The notes under the pieces are model-generated. The model was not told the DNA's origin, searched no databases, and worked only from the letters and a program-made list of their open reading frames with translations. This document shows positions 7,412 to 16,314 of a DNA stretch of 33,047 bases, one piece after another. This DNA is from Bacteroidota bacterium (lineage in GTDB: Bacteria > Bacteroidota > Bacteroidia > Bacteroidales > Tenuifilaceae), in contig JAKQEF010000104.1 in the NCBI GenBank assembly GCA_029558675.1, positions 1 to 33,047 of the forward strand. Reading direction: 5' to 3'. A program made the position numbers and the translations under genes. The first letter of the stretch is position 1, and every line of letters starts with the position of its first letter.

Positions 7412-8424
7412 TCTCTTTCTTTTAGGCGTTTAAAAACGTCTTTTGCTTCTGCAAGCCTTTCTGCTAATTCTTTGCTCTTTTCGCCTAAGAAACGTTCAAA
7501 ATCTCCTGCTGGTACGGCTCCAATGTATTCTTCTAATTGCTGATGCAAAACATCTCTAAAAGCAAGGTCTCGACTTGCCATTTTTCGCCTTGCTTTCTCA
7601 ATCAACGGAACCCATAAAGGCAATTGCTCAAATGCAGAGAAAAGATTGTCTAGTTCGAAGCTTGTAAGTTTTCTGCCTAGTTTATTGTATCGTTCTTCAA
7701 TTAGTTTTGCTAAGCCAAATTCATAACTTGAAATCAGGTCTAAAACCTCGCTGTACATCGTTTCACGAACGTTGTCCTTCTGGCTGAGTTTTAAAATCTG
7801 ACGGTATTCGGTAGAATGTTCTTTGAAAATGGATTGATAAATTTTATTTGTGTAGATAGCATACTTTGCATTTCCCATTGCAATGTAATTGCTTAAAGCG
7901 TCCGTAAACTCTTTTCTGTAACTTTCTTCTTTATAATAACTAAGAATAAAGTCTTCGTCTCGTTGGTTTATATATTTTGTGCTGCCACCCGTGCGTTTGT
8001 TGATGGTGTCAAGTACAATATCAAGAACAATGCTTCTGAGCGTTCTTGCTTTCTCGCTCTCTTTCAGAAGCATTCCGAGATTTAAAAACGCACGAAAATT
8101 GAACAAACCAAGGTTTCTAATTTTGTGACCGACATTTATGTCGCTCACACCCGATTCTTGCAAGACTAAAATAAACTCTTTCAGCTGCTTACCCCTTAAA
8201 ACCTCGTAACCATTTACCTTTAATTCCTTTTCGTGAACTTCGAGATAACGCTCTACAGTTCGTTCATCAATTTCGAAGAAAGATGCAATTTGACTTTTTA
8301 AAAATCGGAACTGATTATCAAACACGATTCCTTCAATCCCTACCGCTTTTTGAATTTCTTCAATTGCATAGTTGTTATTTAATATATTTTGCCGTGCTAC
8401 GGTCGAGTTTGTCAAATCTTTCAT
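7408..8424 (-). CDS. Probable DNA-binding partner of the Fic/Doc protein
   Basis: 338 aa; stop overlaps the doc start (ATGA at 7411-7408). N-term HTH-like QFRFLKSQIASFFEIDERTVERYLEVHEKELKVNGYEVLRGKQLKEF. Confidence 0.65.
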   Translation of the reverse strand: MKDLTNSTVARQNILNNNYAIEEIQKAVGIEGIVFDNQFRFLKSQIASFFEIDERTVERYLEVHEKELKVNGYEVLRGKQLKEFILVLQESGVSDINVGHKIRNLGLFNFRAFLNLGMLLKESEKARTLRSIVLDIVLDTINKRTGGSTKYINQRDEDFILSYYKEESYRKEFTDALSNYIAMGNAKYAIYTNKIYQSIFKEHSTEYRQILKLSQKDNVRETMYSEVLDLISSYEFGLAKLIEERYNKLGRKLTSFELDNLFSAFEQLPLWVPLIEKARRKMASRDLAFRDVLHQQLEEYIGAVPAGDFERFLGEKSKELAERLAEAKDVFKRLKERE

Positions 8425-8614
8425 TCTAACTTAATGTCATATTAATTTTTAAAAGTCCACAATTTACTGATTTCTTTTCAACGAAGCAGGAGCATTGGCA
8501 AAAGAACTGTTTTGTGTGTTGGCTATTCATTGTTCGTTTTTTTTTGCCTTTAAGTAGCAAATTGGCTTCTGTGTCGTTGTTTTTTTACACTTGCGCCCAA
8601 CTAACGTTTAAACA

Positions 8615-10411
8615 CTAAAAATCACCCAGCCCATATATGCTACCATCCTCATTTTTTTCGGGTTGCCATGTGCGCACATGGATAACGGGCTGATCGGCAT
8701 CGTTCAGGTCAACCATCAGGAATAGGTAACCCGTGTCGCCATAGTTGGGTGAGAAGTAATCCTGCTTGATCTGTATGCCGTACACCTCATCGCCCCTACC
8801 CGATTTGCGGATAATATTATCCTCGAAACGGATGTTGATATACTCCTTGCTGGCAAAGGAGTGCCTTAAGTTTTGTATGTACTGCTCCTTGGTGTAGCGA
8901 TTGTATCGCACAATCTCGTTGTTGCGGTACGGGTTGTCGCCCGTGGTTTTGGGTTTCACCATCGAACCAACGATAATCAACGCATCATCGGCAAAAATGC
9001 TCTCGATATAGTCCAGTCGCTTCAGAGCATAGGCTGTTTTGTAGTTTTCCAAAAAGTTAATTATCACCAGTCTAACCCTTTCGCTCCACTTATCATTGCC
9101 AATAACATCTTTCAGGGCCTCTTGTCCCAATCCAAAGGTAATGTTGGAAATCTTCTTGCTCTCATCAAAAAAGAATATCACGTCCTCCACAAAGGTTTTG
9201 TTGTTATTGGCAAAGTGAAAACTCATGGGAAGTGCCCGGCACATCACACCGCCCTCAAAATGGGTATATTTGAGTTCGGGCTCACGGATAACCCTTGCCC
9301 TGCCATACTGAAGTATCTTCTGATATATTTCTAACCCCTCAGGGGTGAAAAGCGACGTTGCCGATTGGTAGTTACCCGATCTAATATGGCCTATCAGGCT
9401 GCGCATGGCTGCATTGTATGGTTCGGGATTGGCAACAGGGGTAAGGTTTCCTGACACCTCTCCGGCAGAGGACAATGCTTTGGCAGCAGCCACAGCCTGT
9501 TTTGCTCCAACGGGAACGGAGAAGTAACTATTTCGGAAGGGTACCACCTCCAGCTTACCCATTACATCGCGCAGCTCGTGGTCAATGGCGGTTTCGCCCT
9601 CAAAAACGTACTCGGCCTTAAAGCGTATCTCCATTTGGGGCGATTCGCCCAAAAACTCTGCAATACCCAATCCGTCTTTCACGCTATGCACATTGGTCCA
9701 GTCGCGCCCTGTCCAGTAGCAGTAGTCGAAATTCTTGGCGGGCTTCCCCTTGTAGGTTGCGTAAAGCGTGTGGACGGTAAGGTCGGACTCCTTTTTGCTC
9801 TCGGCGATAGTAAGCGATACCTCGCTAAATATGCTGTTAATCTGCATGGGAAGCCATGTGCTCATCAGGCGGCTTTGCCCTTGCCTATCGTTGCAAGTGA
9901 TATCGGAGGCGTTGGGGTGGCTGCGTAGCAGTGTGAGCGACCAGTAATAGTAACGCAACGCATCGGCCACTCTACCCGCCTCTTCTGCTTCAAAAGCATT
10001 AAGCGCAAATTCCTTGATTTTTTGCTCCCTATCGGCAAAAATTTTGTCCAAGTCATCCCGCCTGATATAACGAAACACCTTGGCATCGGGTTCGTTGCTC
10101 AACACTATACGCTCGGTGTTTCGCAGGGTGGCCTGCGAGTAGGTGTTTATCACGCCCTGAAAGGTCTCTTTGTAAGAATTGCCTCCTTCGGCCGTAGTCT
10201 CCTCTCGAAGAAGCGTAAACCGGCTCTCCACCTGGGTGGAAATCTGGTTAATAAGCATCCCTAGAGCCACTTGGTCAGCACGGTTGAGGGTTACCCCGGT
10301 ACCCTCGCCCCAGATATAGGTTTGTCTGTCGGCCTTAATCTGCTCAATGGTTTGGGCTTGGGTAAAAATGCAAAAGGATAGTAATAGTAAAGGGAGTACA
10401 AATTTCTTCAT
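8615..10411 (-). CDS. Secreted LPP20-like protein of unknown function (start moved to internal Met)
   Basis: Signal peptide MKKFVLPLLLLSFCIFTQAQ starts at 10411; N-term TYIWGEGTGVTLNRADQVALGMLINQISTQVESRF resembles LPP20/FlgT-type regions; remainder not recognised. Confidence 0.7.
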   Translation of the reverse strand: MKKFVLPLLLLSFCIFTQAQTIEQIKADRQTYIWGEGTGVTLNRADQVALGMLINQISTQVESRFTLLREETTAEGGNSYKETFQGVINTYSQATLRNTERIVLSNEPDAKVFRYIRRDDLDKIFADREQKIKEFALNAFEAEEAGRVADALRYYYWSLTLLRSHPNASDITCNDRQGQSRLMSTWLPMQINSIFSEVSLTIAESKKESDLTVHTLYATYKGKPAKNFDYCYWTGRDWTNVHSVKDGLGIAEFLGESPQMEIRFKAEYVFEGETAIDHELRDVMGKLEVVPFRNSYFSVPVGAKQAVAAAKALSSAGEVSGNLTPVANPEPYNAAMRSLIGHIRSGNYQSATSLFTPEGLEIYQKILQYGRARVIREPELKYTHFEGGVMCRALPMSFHFANNNKTFVEDVIFFFDESKKISNITFGLGQEALKDVIGNDKWSERVRLVIINFLENYKTAYALKRLDYIESIFADDALIIVGSMVKPKTTGDNPYRNNEIVRYNRYTKEQYIQNLRHSFASKEYINIRFEDNIIRKSGRGDEVYGIQIKQDYFSPNYGDTGYLFLMVDLNDADQPVIHVRTWQPEKNEDGSIYGLGDF

Positions 10412-10630
10412 AGCTACTAGATATTTGTTCAAAAATAACAAATATGGCATTATTTCAATTATTTAGATGCCTTTGTTTAGGGTTTTATTGACAGAATTTA
10501 GTTTTTAAGAGGTGAATGGCATTATGGATGTGACTTTTTGGGAACCCTCAAGGCTTCACTCTAAGTCAAACCTGGAGTGGAAAAGTGTAAGGCGTTAGGC
10601 TTAGCCCCCGAGCCCTCAGAGGGAGGCGTA

Positions 10631-10670
10631 AAGCGAATCTGCGAATTTGCATCAAACAAAATTGTTAATT
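10631..10670. repeat. Partial repeat-unit remnant
   Basis: gcgaatctgcgaatttgcatcaaacaaaattgttaatt, shared with 11490-11520. Confidence 0.7.
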
Positions 10671-10744
10671 AGATGCATCGGGGCTAATTATACAAATGGC
10701 TTAATATCTTTAGACAAAAAAGCGTATATTGCCACAAAAATGGC

Positions 10745-11305
10745 ATGCCAAATCTTTACATCATATCAGGGTGCAATGGGGCAGGGAAAACAACAGCATC
10801 ATACACAGTATTGCCTGAAATTTTGGAGTGCAAAGAGTTTGTCAATGCCGATGAAATAGCCAGAGGCATATCCCCTTTTCAGCCCGAGAGAGTTGCTATT
10901 CAAGCGGGTAGGCTAATGCTGAATAGAATAGCAAGCTTAATGGAAAAACGGGTTGATTTTGCTTTTGAAACCACGTTGGCCACAAAGTCGTATGTAAATC
11001 TAATAAGGAAAGCAAAAGAAAATAGTTATTTTGTTACGCTCGTTTTCTTTTGGTTAAATTCGCCCGAATTAGCATTGGAAAGGGTAAGGCTTAGGGTGCA
11101 ATCGGGCGGACACAACATTCCCCAAAAGGTGGTTTACAGGCGTTACCATGCAGGATTAAAGAATTTTAATAAGTTGTATCGTCCCATAGCAGACTATTGG
11201 ATGATTTTTGACAACTCCAGCCGCCCGGAGGTATTCGTAGCCGAGGGGTTTGGCGATAAAGAGGCGAAGGTTTACGTTCCCACAACTTTTAAAAAATTGA
11301 ACTAG
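10745..11305 (+). CDS. Zeta-toxin-like P-loop kinase
   Basis: IISGCNGAGKTT Walker A, FVNADEIARGISPFQPE, FAFETTLATKSYVNLIRKAKENSYFVTLVFFWLNSPELALERVRLRVQSGGHNIP. Confidence 0.85.
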   Translation: MPNLYIISGCNGAGKTTASYTVLPEILECKEFVNADEIARGISPFQPERVAIQAGRLMLNRIASLMEKRVDFAFETTLATKSYVNLIRKAKENSYFVTLVFFWLNSPELALERVRLRVQSGGHNIPQKVVYRRYHAGLKNFNKLYRPIADYWMIFDNSSRPEVFVAEGFGDKEAKVYVPTTFKKLN

Positions 11306-11467
11306 ATGGAGAATAGAGCAAACGAACTGCGAGAAAAAATTTTGCATGGTGTCAACCTTGCCTTTAAACGGCTGATGCAAACCAAGCAAAAAGAGGATGC
11401 TGAAGTGGCCATATCGAAAAATGGTAAGCCCGTTAGGGTAAAGGCTACTGAACTGCAGGAGGTGTAA
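11306..11467 (+). CDS. Small 53-aa protein coupled to the zeta-like kinase
   Basis: ATG directly follows the kinase stop (TAGATG): MENRANELREKILHGVNLAFKRLMQTKQKEDAEVAISKNGKPVRVKATELQEV*. Below the ORF-track cutoff. Confidence 0.72.
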   Translation: MENRANELREKILHGVNLAFKRLMQTKQKEDAEVAISKNGKPVRVKATELQEV

Positions 11468-11489
11468 GATACAGATTTGTGAGGCGTGA

Positions 11490-11605
11490 AGCGAATTTGC
11501 ATCAAACAAAATTGTTAATTGCAAATTACTCATTGCACATTGCTCATTGATGAAGTCCTGCCGGACAATGGGAAGTCTTCACTTTCCATCGTGCCGAAGC
11601 CTCAT
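11490..11605. repeat. Variant copy of the tandem-array unit plus start of another unit
   Basis: gcatcaaacaaaattgttaattgcaaattactcattgcacattgctcattgatgaagtcctgccggacaatgggaagtcttcactttccatcgtgccgaagcc. Confidence 0.82.
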
Positions 11606-11611
11606 GGAAGC

Positions 11612-11838
11612 GTTTGGGGGGAATAAACGTAGCGGTGCTACGCACCTGATTTTTCATTGGGTACCTGTCAACTACAAATGATTTCAGGGCTAACGCCCCT
11701 CATATTGCCTCTTCTTCTCTCTTTTTCTACGAAGATTGCGGGGCTACGCCCCTGATGTACTTTAATATCGCGGATTCGCAGATTCACGGATTCGCGAATT
11801 AACGAATTAACGAATACTTACACGTTTCCAAGTCCTAA
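11612..11838. repeat. Composite hairpin-rich intergenic element, copy 2 (same orientation as 781-1003)
   Basis: gtttggggggaataaacgtagcggtgctacgcacctgatttttcattgggtacc...agggctaacgcccct...ggggctacgcccctgatgtact...cgaattaacgaatacttacacgtttccaag. Confidence 0.88.
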
Positions 11839-12017
11839 CGGACTATGGAAAGTGCTTTCCGCTTCAGCCTTTTACCTTTCTCGAACAATGAAAAGTGCTA
11901 CCGCCACCAAGAAACCGTCCATATTGGCATTGGAAACATTTAGATGATAATATTAAGCCCTTTACCGTTTGCTCATTCGGTTCATTTGCATTAGGTTTGC
12001 ACACTAATTTTTTGTCA

Positions 12018-13238
12018 ATGGAGTATCAACTACAAACCTTGTCCAACGGCATTCGTGCCGTGCATTTGCAAACGAAATCCAAGGTGGCGCACTGCTGCGT
12101 GATGGTCAACGCGGGCACCCGCGACGAGCTGAAGGATGAGTACGGATTGGCACATTTCATTGAGCATGTGATTTTTAAGGGTACTCGTAGGCGCAAGGCA
12201 TTCCATGTGATGAGCCGTTTGGAGGACGTGGGCGGCGAGCTGAATGCCTATACATCGAAGGAGGAGACTGTGGTACATGCTACTTTCCTTAAGCGCGATT
12301 TCTCGCGGGCGGTGGAGCTAATTGCCGATATACTATACCAGTCCACCTTTCCGTCCAAAGAGCTGGAGCGCGAAAAGGCTGTGATACTGGACGAAATCAA
12401 CTCGTACAAGGATTCGCCCTCGGAGCTGATTTTCGACGAATTTGAGGAGTTGATCTACCCCAATCACCCATTTGGCAGAAACATTTTAGGCTCAAAGAGA
12501 TGCCTTACCCGTTTTGGAAAAAACGATATTCTTCGTTTTATGGAGCGTACCTACAATACAGACCAAATGGTTTTCTGTTCGGTGGGCGATATTCCCATGA
12601 AAAGGGTGATGAGATGCCTTGAGGAGTGTTTCGGACGTATAGAGTCCAACAACCGTCCCTACCGGCGTACGCCAATATCGGCTTACGTGGCACGTTCTGC
12701 AGAAAAAAAGAAAAACACCTTTCAGGAGCACTGCATTGTGGGCTGTGCAACCTATAACCTTACTCACCCCAAGCGCATTGGGCTGCATTTGCTCAACAAT
12801 ATTCTGGGCGGCCCCGGGTTGAACTCGAGGTTGAATATGAGCCTTAGGGAGCGCAAGGGCTACGCCTACAACGTGGAGTCATCATACACTCCTTTTTCCG
12901 ATACCGGCCTGTTCTCAATATACTTTGGCAGCGACAGGGCAAACTTTGACAAATCGCTGTCGCTCCTGCACCGCGAGCTGAATATGCTGAGGACAAAACA
13001 GCTGGGCATACTCCAGCTATCCAAGGCCAAGCGACAGCTCATAGGGCAGCTGGCCATAGCCATGGAAAACAACGAAGCACTAATGCTGAATTTGGCGCGA
13101 AGCATATTGATATACAATGCATTTGACACTTTCGAGGCCATTAGCTCGCGAATCGAGAGCATTTCCTCTCCGGAACTGTTGGAGATTGCCAATGAGGTTT
13201 TTGCAATAGACAACCTTTCAACGTTGATTTATAAGTAG
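12018..13238 (+). CDS. M16 family zinc peptidase
   Basis: MEYQLQTLSNGIRAVHLQTKSKVAHCCVMVNAGTRDE...LAHFIEHVIFKGTRRR (HxxEH), EREKAVILDEINSYKDSPSELIFDEFEELIY. The upstream ORF extension covers repeat DNA and is unlikely to be coding. Confidence 0.92.
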   Translation: MEYQLQTLSNGIRAVHLQTKSKVAHCCVMVNAGTRDELKDEYGLAHFIEHVIFKGTRRRKAFHVMSRLEDVGGELNAYTSKEETVVHATFLKRDFSRAVELIADILYQSTFPSKELEREKAVILDEINSYKDSPSELIFDEFEELIYPNHPFGRNILGSKRCLTRFGKNDILRFMERTYNTDQMVFCSVGDIPMKRVMRCLEECFGRIESNNRPYRRTPISAYVARSAEKKKNTFQEHCIVGCATYNLTHPKRIGLHLLNNILGGPGLNSRLNMSLRERKGYAYNVESSYTPFSDTGLFSIYFGSDRANFDKSLSLLHRELNMLRTKQLGILQLSKAKRQLIGQLAIAMENNEALMLNLARSILIYNAFDTFEAISSRIESISSPELLEIANEVFAIDNLSTLIYK

Positions 13239-13889
13239 ATGGAAGCAAGCAATTACTACCCGCACGAGCTGGAAGAGTACATCAGGAGGCATACAACTCC
13301 CGAAGATGATGTGCTTTACGAGCTTAACAGGCATACGCACCTGACGGAATACCATCCTCGCATGCTGTGTGGACAGATGCAGGGGAAGTTCCTCGAGTTG
13401 CTATGCAAAATGGTTAACCCATCACGGGTTCTGGAAATTGGAACTTTTACAGGGTATTCGGCCATCTGCATTGCGCGCGGATTATCGGAAGAGGGGCATT
13501 TGCACACCATTGAGATAAACGATGAGATTACCCAACAAACCCTTGATTTTTTCTCAAAGGCGGGAGTGGACCATAGAATAACCCTGCACGTTGGTGATGC
13601 TTTGGACATTGTGCCTGCCCTTGATGAGGTTTTTGATATGGTTTTCATCGACGGTGATAAGCGGGAGTATCCCCAATATCTGCATTGCTCGCTACCCAAG
13701 CTGAGAGCGGGTGGGTTTTTGGTGGCCGACAATGTGCTGTGGGGCGGAAAAGTGATTGACCCAAAGGCTGATGACCAATATACCCTTGCCGTAAGGCAAT
13801 TCAACGATCAGGTGGCACAGAATGAGGATTTGGAAAAGGTGCTTTTGCCTCTTCGCGATGGGCTAATCATTGCCCGAAAGGTGAAATAG
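13239..13889 (+). CDS. SAM-dependent O-methyltransferase (caffeoyl-CoA OMT family)
   Basis: VLEIGTFTGYSAICIARGL, VFIDGDKREYPQYL, GGFLVADNVLWGGKV; start abuts the M16 stop. Confidence 0.92.
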   Translation: MEASNYYPHELEEYIRRHTTPEDDVLYELNRHTHLTEYHPRMLCGQMQGKFLELLCKMVNPSRVLEIGTFTGYSAICIARGLSEEGHLHTIEINDEITQQTLDFFSKAGVDHRITLHVGDALDIVPALDEVFDMVFIDGDKREYPQYLHCSLPKLRAGGFLVADNVLWGGKVIDPKADDQYTLAVRQFNDQVAQNEDLEKVLLPLRDGLIIARKVK

Positions 13890-13988
13890 CGGCGGGTGCC
13901 TAACATTTTGGTAATTGGGAAAATACCCCAAATAAATGCAGCATCTGTTTGAACTAAAGAAGGCTTTGGCTGTTTATACACAAAAATC

Positions 13989-14888
13989 ATGGCCATGGCT
14001 TCCTATAGCATCAGGGAGATGTCGTTACTTTCGGGTATCAAGGCGCATACCATTCGGATTTGGGAGAAGAGGTACAACCTCTTTTCACCTCAGCGTACCG
14101 ATTCCAACATTCGCCGCTATAGCGACGATGATCTAAGATTGCTGCTCAACGTATCGCTATTGCTTTCCACCGGACATAAGATAAGCAAAATAGCCGAACT
14201 TTCGGTATCGGAAATTTGCAGCAGGGTAAATAGTATGGACGAATATCAGCAGGCGTCGTTGCTTCCCGGAATTCTGTTTGAGTCGGTATTGCATTTTAAC
14301 GAGGCAGAATTTTCAGGGAAAATCGATGATACCATAAACGAAAAAGGGTTTGAGTGGACATACGAGAATATGCTGGTTCCTTTTCAAAGGAAATTGGGAT
14401 TGCTTTGGCAAACCGGAGCTGTTCCCTCGCTGCAGGTGCATTTTGCATCTAATATTATCAGAGAAAAAATAGTAAAACACACGGCATCGCTTCCCCAATC
14501 AAATACCGGAGATAAAAGTATTCTTTTCTTTTTGCCCGATGGCGAGTTGCATGAGTTGGGATTGCTATATTTCAACTACATTGCCCGACAAGAGGGCTTT
14601 AATACGCTGTATTTAGGGCAGACAGTTCCCGTTGAAGCTCTTGTCGAACTTAAGAACAGGAGCGATATTGCAGGAATCGTGGTTTCTATCACCAGTTCAA
14701 TGAACAATGAAAACCTGAAAGCGATGTTTGCAATGTTGCGCGAAAATTTCCCCAACGCAGGACTAATGGTAACGGGTTTGCAGGTAGAGTTGAACCACGG
14801 ATTGGTGCCCAAGGAGGTTAAAATCCTTAAATCGGCACGCAGCTTCAGGGTTTACCTCGGTAAATTTAAGAATGGAAAGGGATTGTAG
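13989..14888 (+). CDS. MerR-family regulator with cobalamin-binding-like C-terminal domain
   Basis: YSIREMSLLSGIKAHTIRIWEKRYNLFSPQRTDSNIRRYSDDDL; C-term LFFLPDGELHELGLLYFNYIARQEGFNTLYLGQTVPVEALVEL. Confidence 0.88.
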   Translation: MAMASYSIREMSLLSGIKAHTIRIWEKRYNLFSPQRTDSNIRRYSDDDLRLLLNVSLLLSTGHKISKIAELSVSEICSRVNSMDEYQQASLLPGILFESVLHFNEAEFSGKIDDTINEKGFEWTYENMLVPFQRKLGLLWQTGAVPSLQVHFASNIIREKIVKHTASLPQSNTGDKSILFFLPDGELHELGLLYFNYIARQEGFNTLYLGQTVPVEALVELKNRSDIAGIVVSITSSMNNENLKAMFAMLRENFPNAGLMVTGLQVELNHGLVPKEVKILKSARSFRVYLGKFKNGKGL

Positions 14889-14998
14889 TTTATCCACTTT
14901 TTTAGGCATAATCAAGGATAATGTAAGGCTATTTATTTAATTTGGCACCTGTTTTTCGAAGCGATGCCTTACTTGTATAATTGTTCCATTGATTTGAT

Positions 14999-16111
14999 AT
15001 GAAAAAGATTAATATTCTCATGCTTTTGCTTGCCCTGGTTGGCATTGTTGGGTGTTCCGACAAATCTCCCAAAATTCTCGTAAATATTCAGGATTTAGAT
15101 ACTTCCAAAACGAGAATTATTCTCATGCATCCAACGGTAAGGAACCTAAAAACTTTCCTATACCTCACCGACGGGAAAATCTTTCCTGTGGATAGCAATT
15201 ATCAGATCGTAGGTGTTTTTCACAACCTTGGGGAGTATAACTATAAACAGTCGGTTAAGTTTATCGAAAATCAACAGCTGGAACATATCAGACTGGTTGA
15301 AGTTAAAGAGCGTTTAACTCCCGATTCGTTGTATGCCATAAACCGTTGCAGCCCGATTTTCAGGGAGCTTTTTAGAAAATCACGGGGTGCTCTCCTTTTT
15401 GGCGGCCCCGACATTCCACCCGCTACATATGGTAAGGCAACCCATTTGCTGACGGAGATAACCGATCCCTACAGGCATTACCTCGAAATTTCATACCTGT
15501 TCCATTTGCTGGGAGGGGCTCAGGATACTCTTTTCATACCTCTCCTGAGCGAGAATCCCTCATACGCTGTGTTGGGAATTTGCCTGGGTATGCAAAGCAT
15601 GAACGTGGCTACAGGCGGAACCATGATTCAGGACATCCCCCTGGAACTATACGGAATAAGCCATGTGGAAGAGGTGCTGGCACTGGACAACGACATGAAA
15701 CACCGAAATTATAATGCCAATCTTGGCATTGAAAAGGATTTGGCACCGGCCGCTTTTCATAGGATTAAGTATGAGAGCGGTACACTCTTCGATAGCCTCA
15801 ATGGCTATAATCCGTCGTTTCCGCACGTATGGAGTAACCATCATCAGTGTATCGATGTGCCGGGTAGGGGCTTGGTACCCATTGCCCGATCGATGGACGG
15901 GAGAATTATTGAAGCAGTTGTGCACTCCCATTTCCCCAATGTAATCGGCGTTCAGTTTCACCCCGAGGCGGAAGCAATTTACAGAACCGATGAAAAGATA
16001 AAGCTGGTAACGGGTCAGGAAGAAAAACTATCGTATCCTGAAATGTATCCCGGTTACGAGGGCGAATTGTTTCACCGTTCGTTTTGGCAATATATGGCCA
16101 AACGATTTTAA
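14999..16111 (+). CDS. Lipoprotein with class-I glutamine amidotransferase / peptidase C26-like domain
   Basis: Lipobox LVGIVGC; LLFGGPDIPPATYG, VLGICLGMQSMNVATGG, GVQFHPEAE. Confidence 0.85.
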   Translation: MKKINILMLLLALVGIVGCSDKSPKILVNIQDLDTSKTRIILMHPTVRNLKTFLYLTDGKIFPVDSNYQIVGVFHNLGEYNYKQSVKFIENQQLEHIRLVEVKERLTPDSLYAINRCSPIFRELFRKSRGALLFGGPDIPPATYGKATHLLTEITDPYRHYLEISYLFHLLGGAQDTLFIPLLSENPSYAVLGICLGMQSMNVATGGTMIQDIPLELYGISHVEEVLALDNDMKHRNYNANLGIEKDLAPAAFHRIKYESGTLFDSLNGYNPSFPHVWSNHHQCIDVPGRGLVPIARSMDGRIIEAVVHSHFPNVIGVQFHPEAEAIYRTDEKIKLVTGQEEKLSYPEMYPGYEGELFHRSFWQYMAKRF

Positions 16112-16255
16112 CCTGTTTTGGAACGGAATTTGATACTGTTTTTAAATCATCCTTGTTATCCATAAGTTGTTAATATATAGATAATTAATTTAAAAAACAG
16201 GATGTTTTTTTGTTAAAAATGGTCGGTTGTTAACGCAATCTAATTAAATAGTTTT

Positions 16256-16263
16256 TACCTTTG
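16256..16263 (+). promoter_or_regulatory. Putative -7 element TACCTTTG upstream of the M14 peptidase gene
   Basis: Matches TAnnTTTG; no well-spaced -33 element found. Confidence 0.35.
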
Positions 16264-16314
16264 GGGCTCTCACAATTCAGAGTTTTTCATAATCAAAATC
16301 AAGATCAGGTAACA

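Noticed and set aside
11895-12017. Upstream extension of the M16 peptidase ORF
   Set aside because: First ~41 residues are repeat-derived; the family-like N-terminus MEYQLQTLSNGIR starts at 12018.
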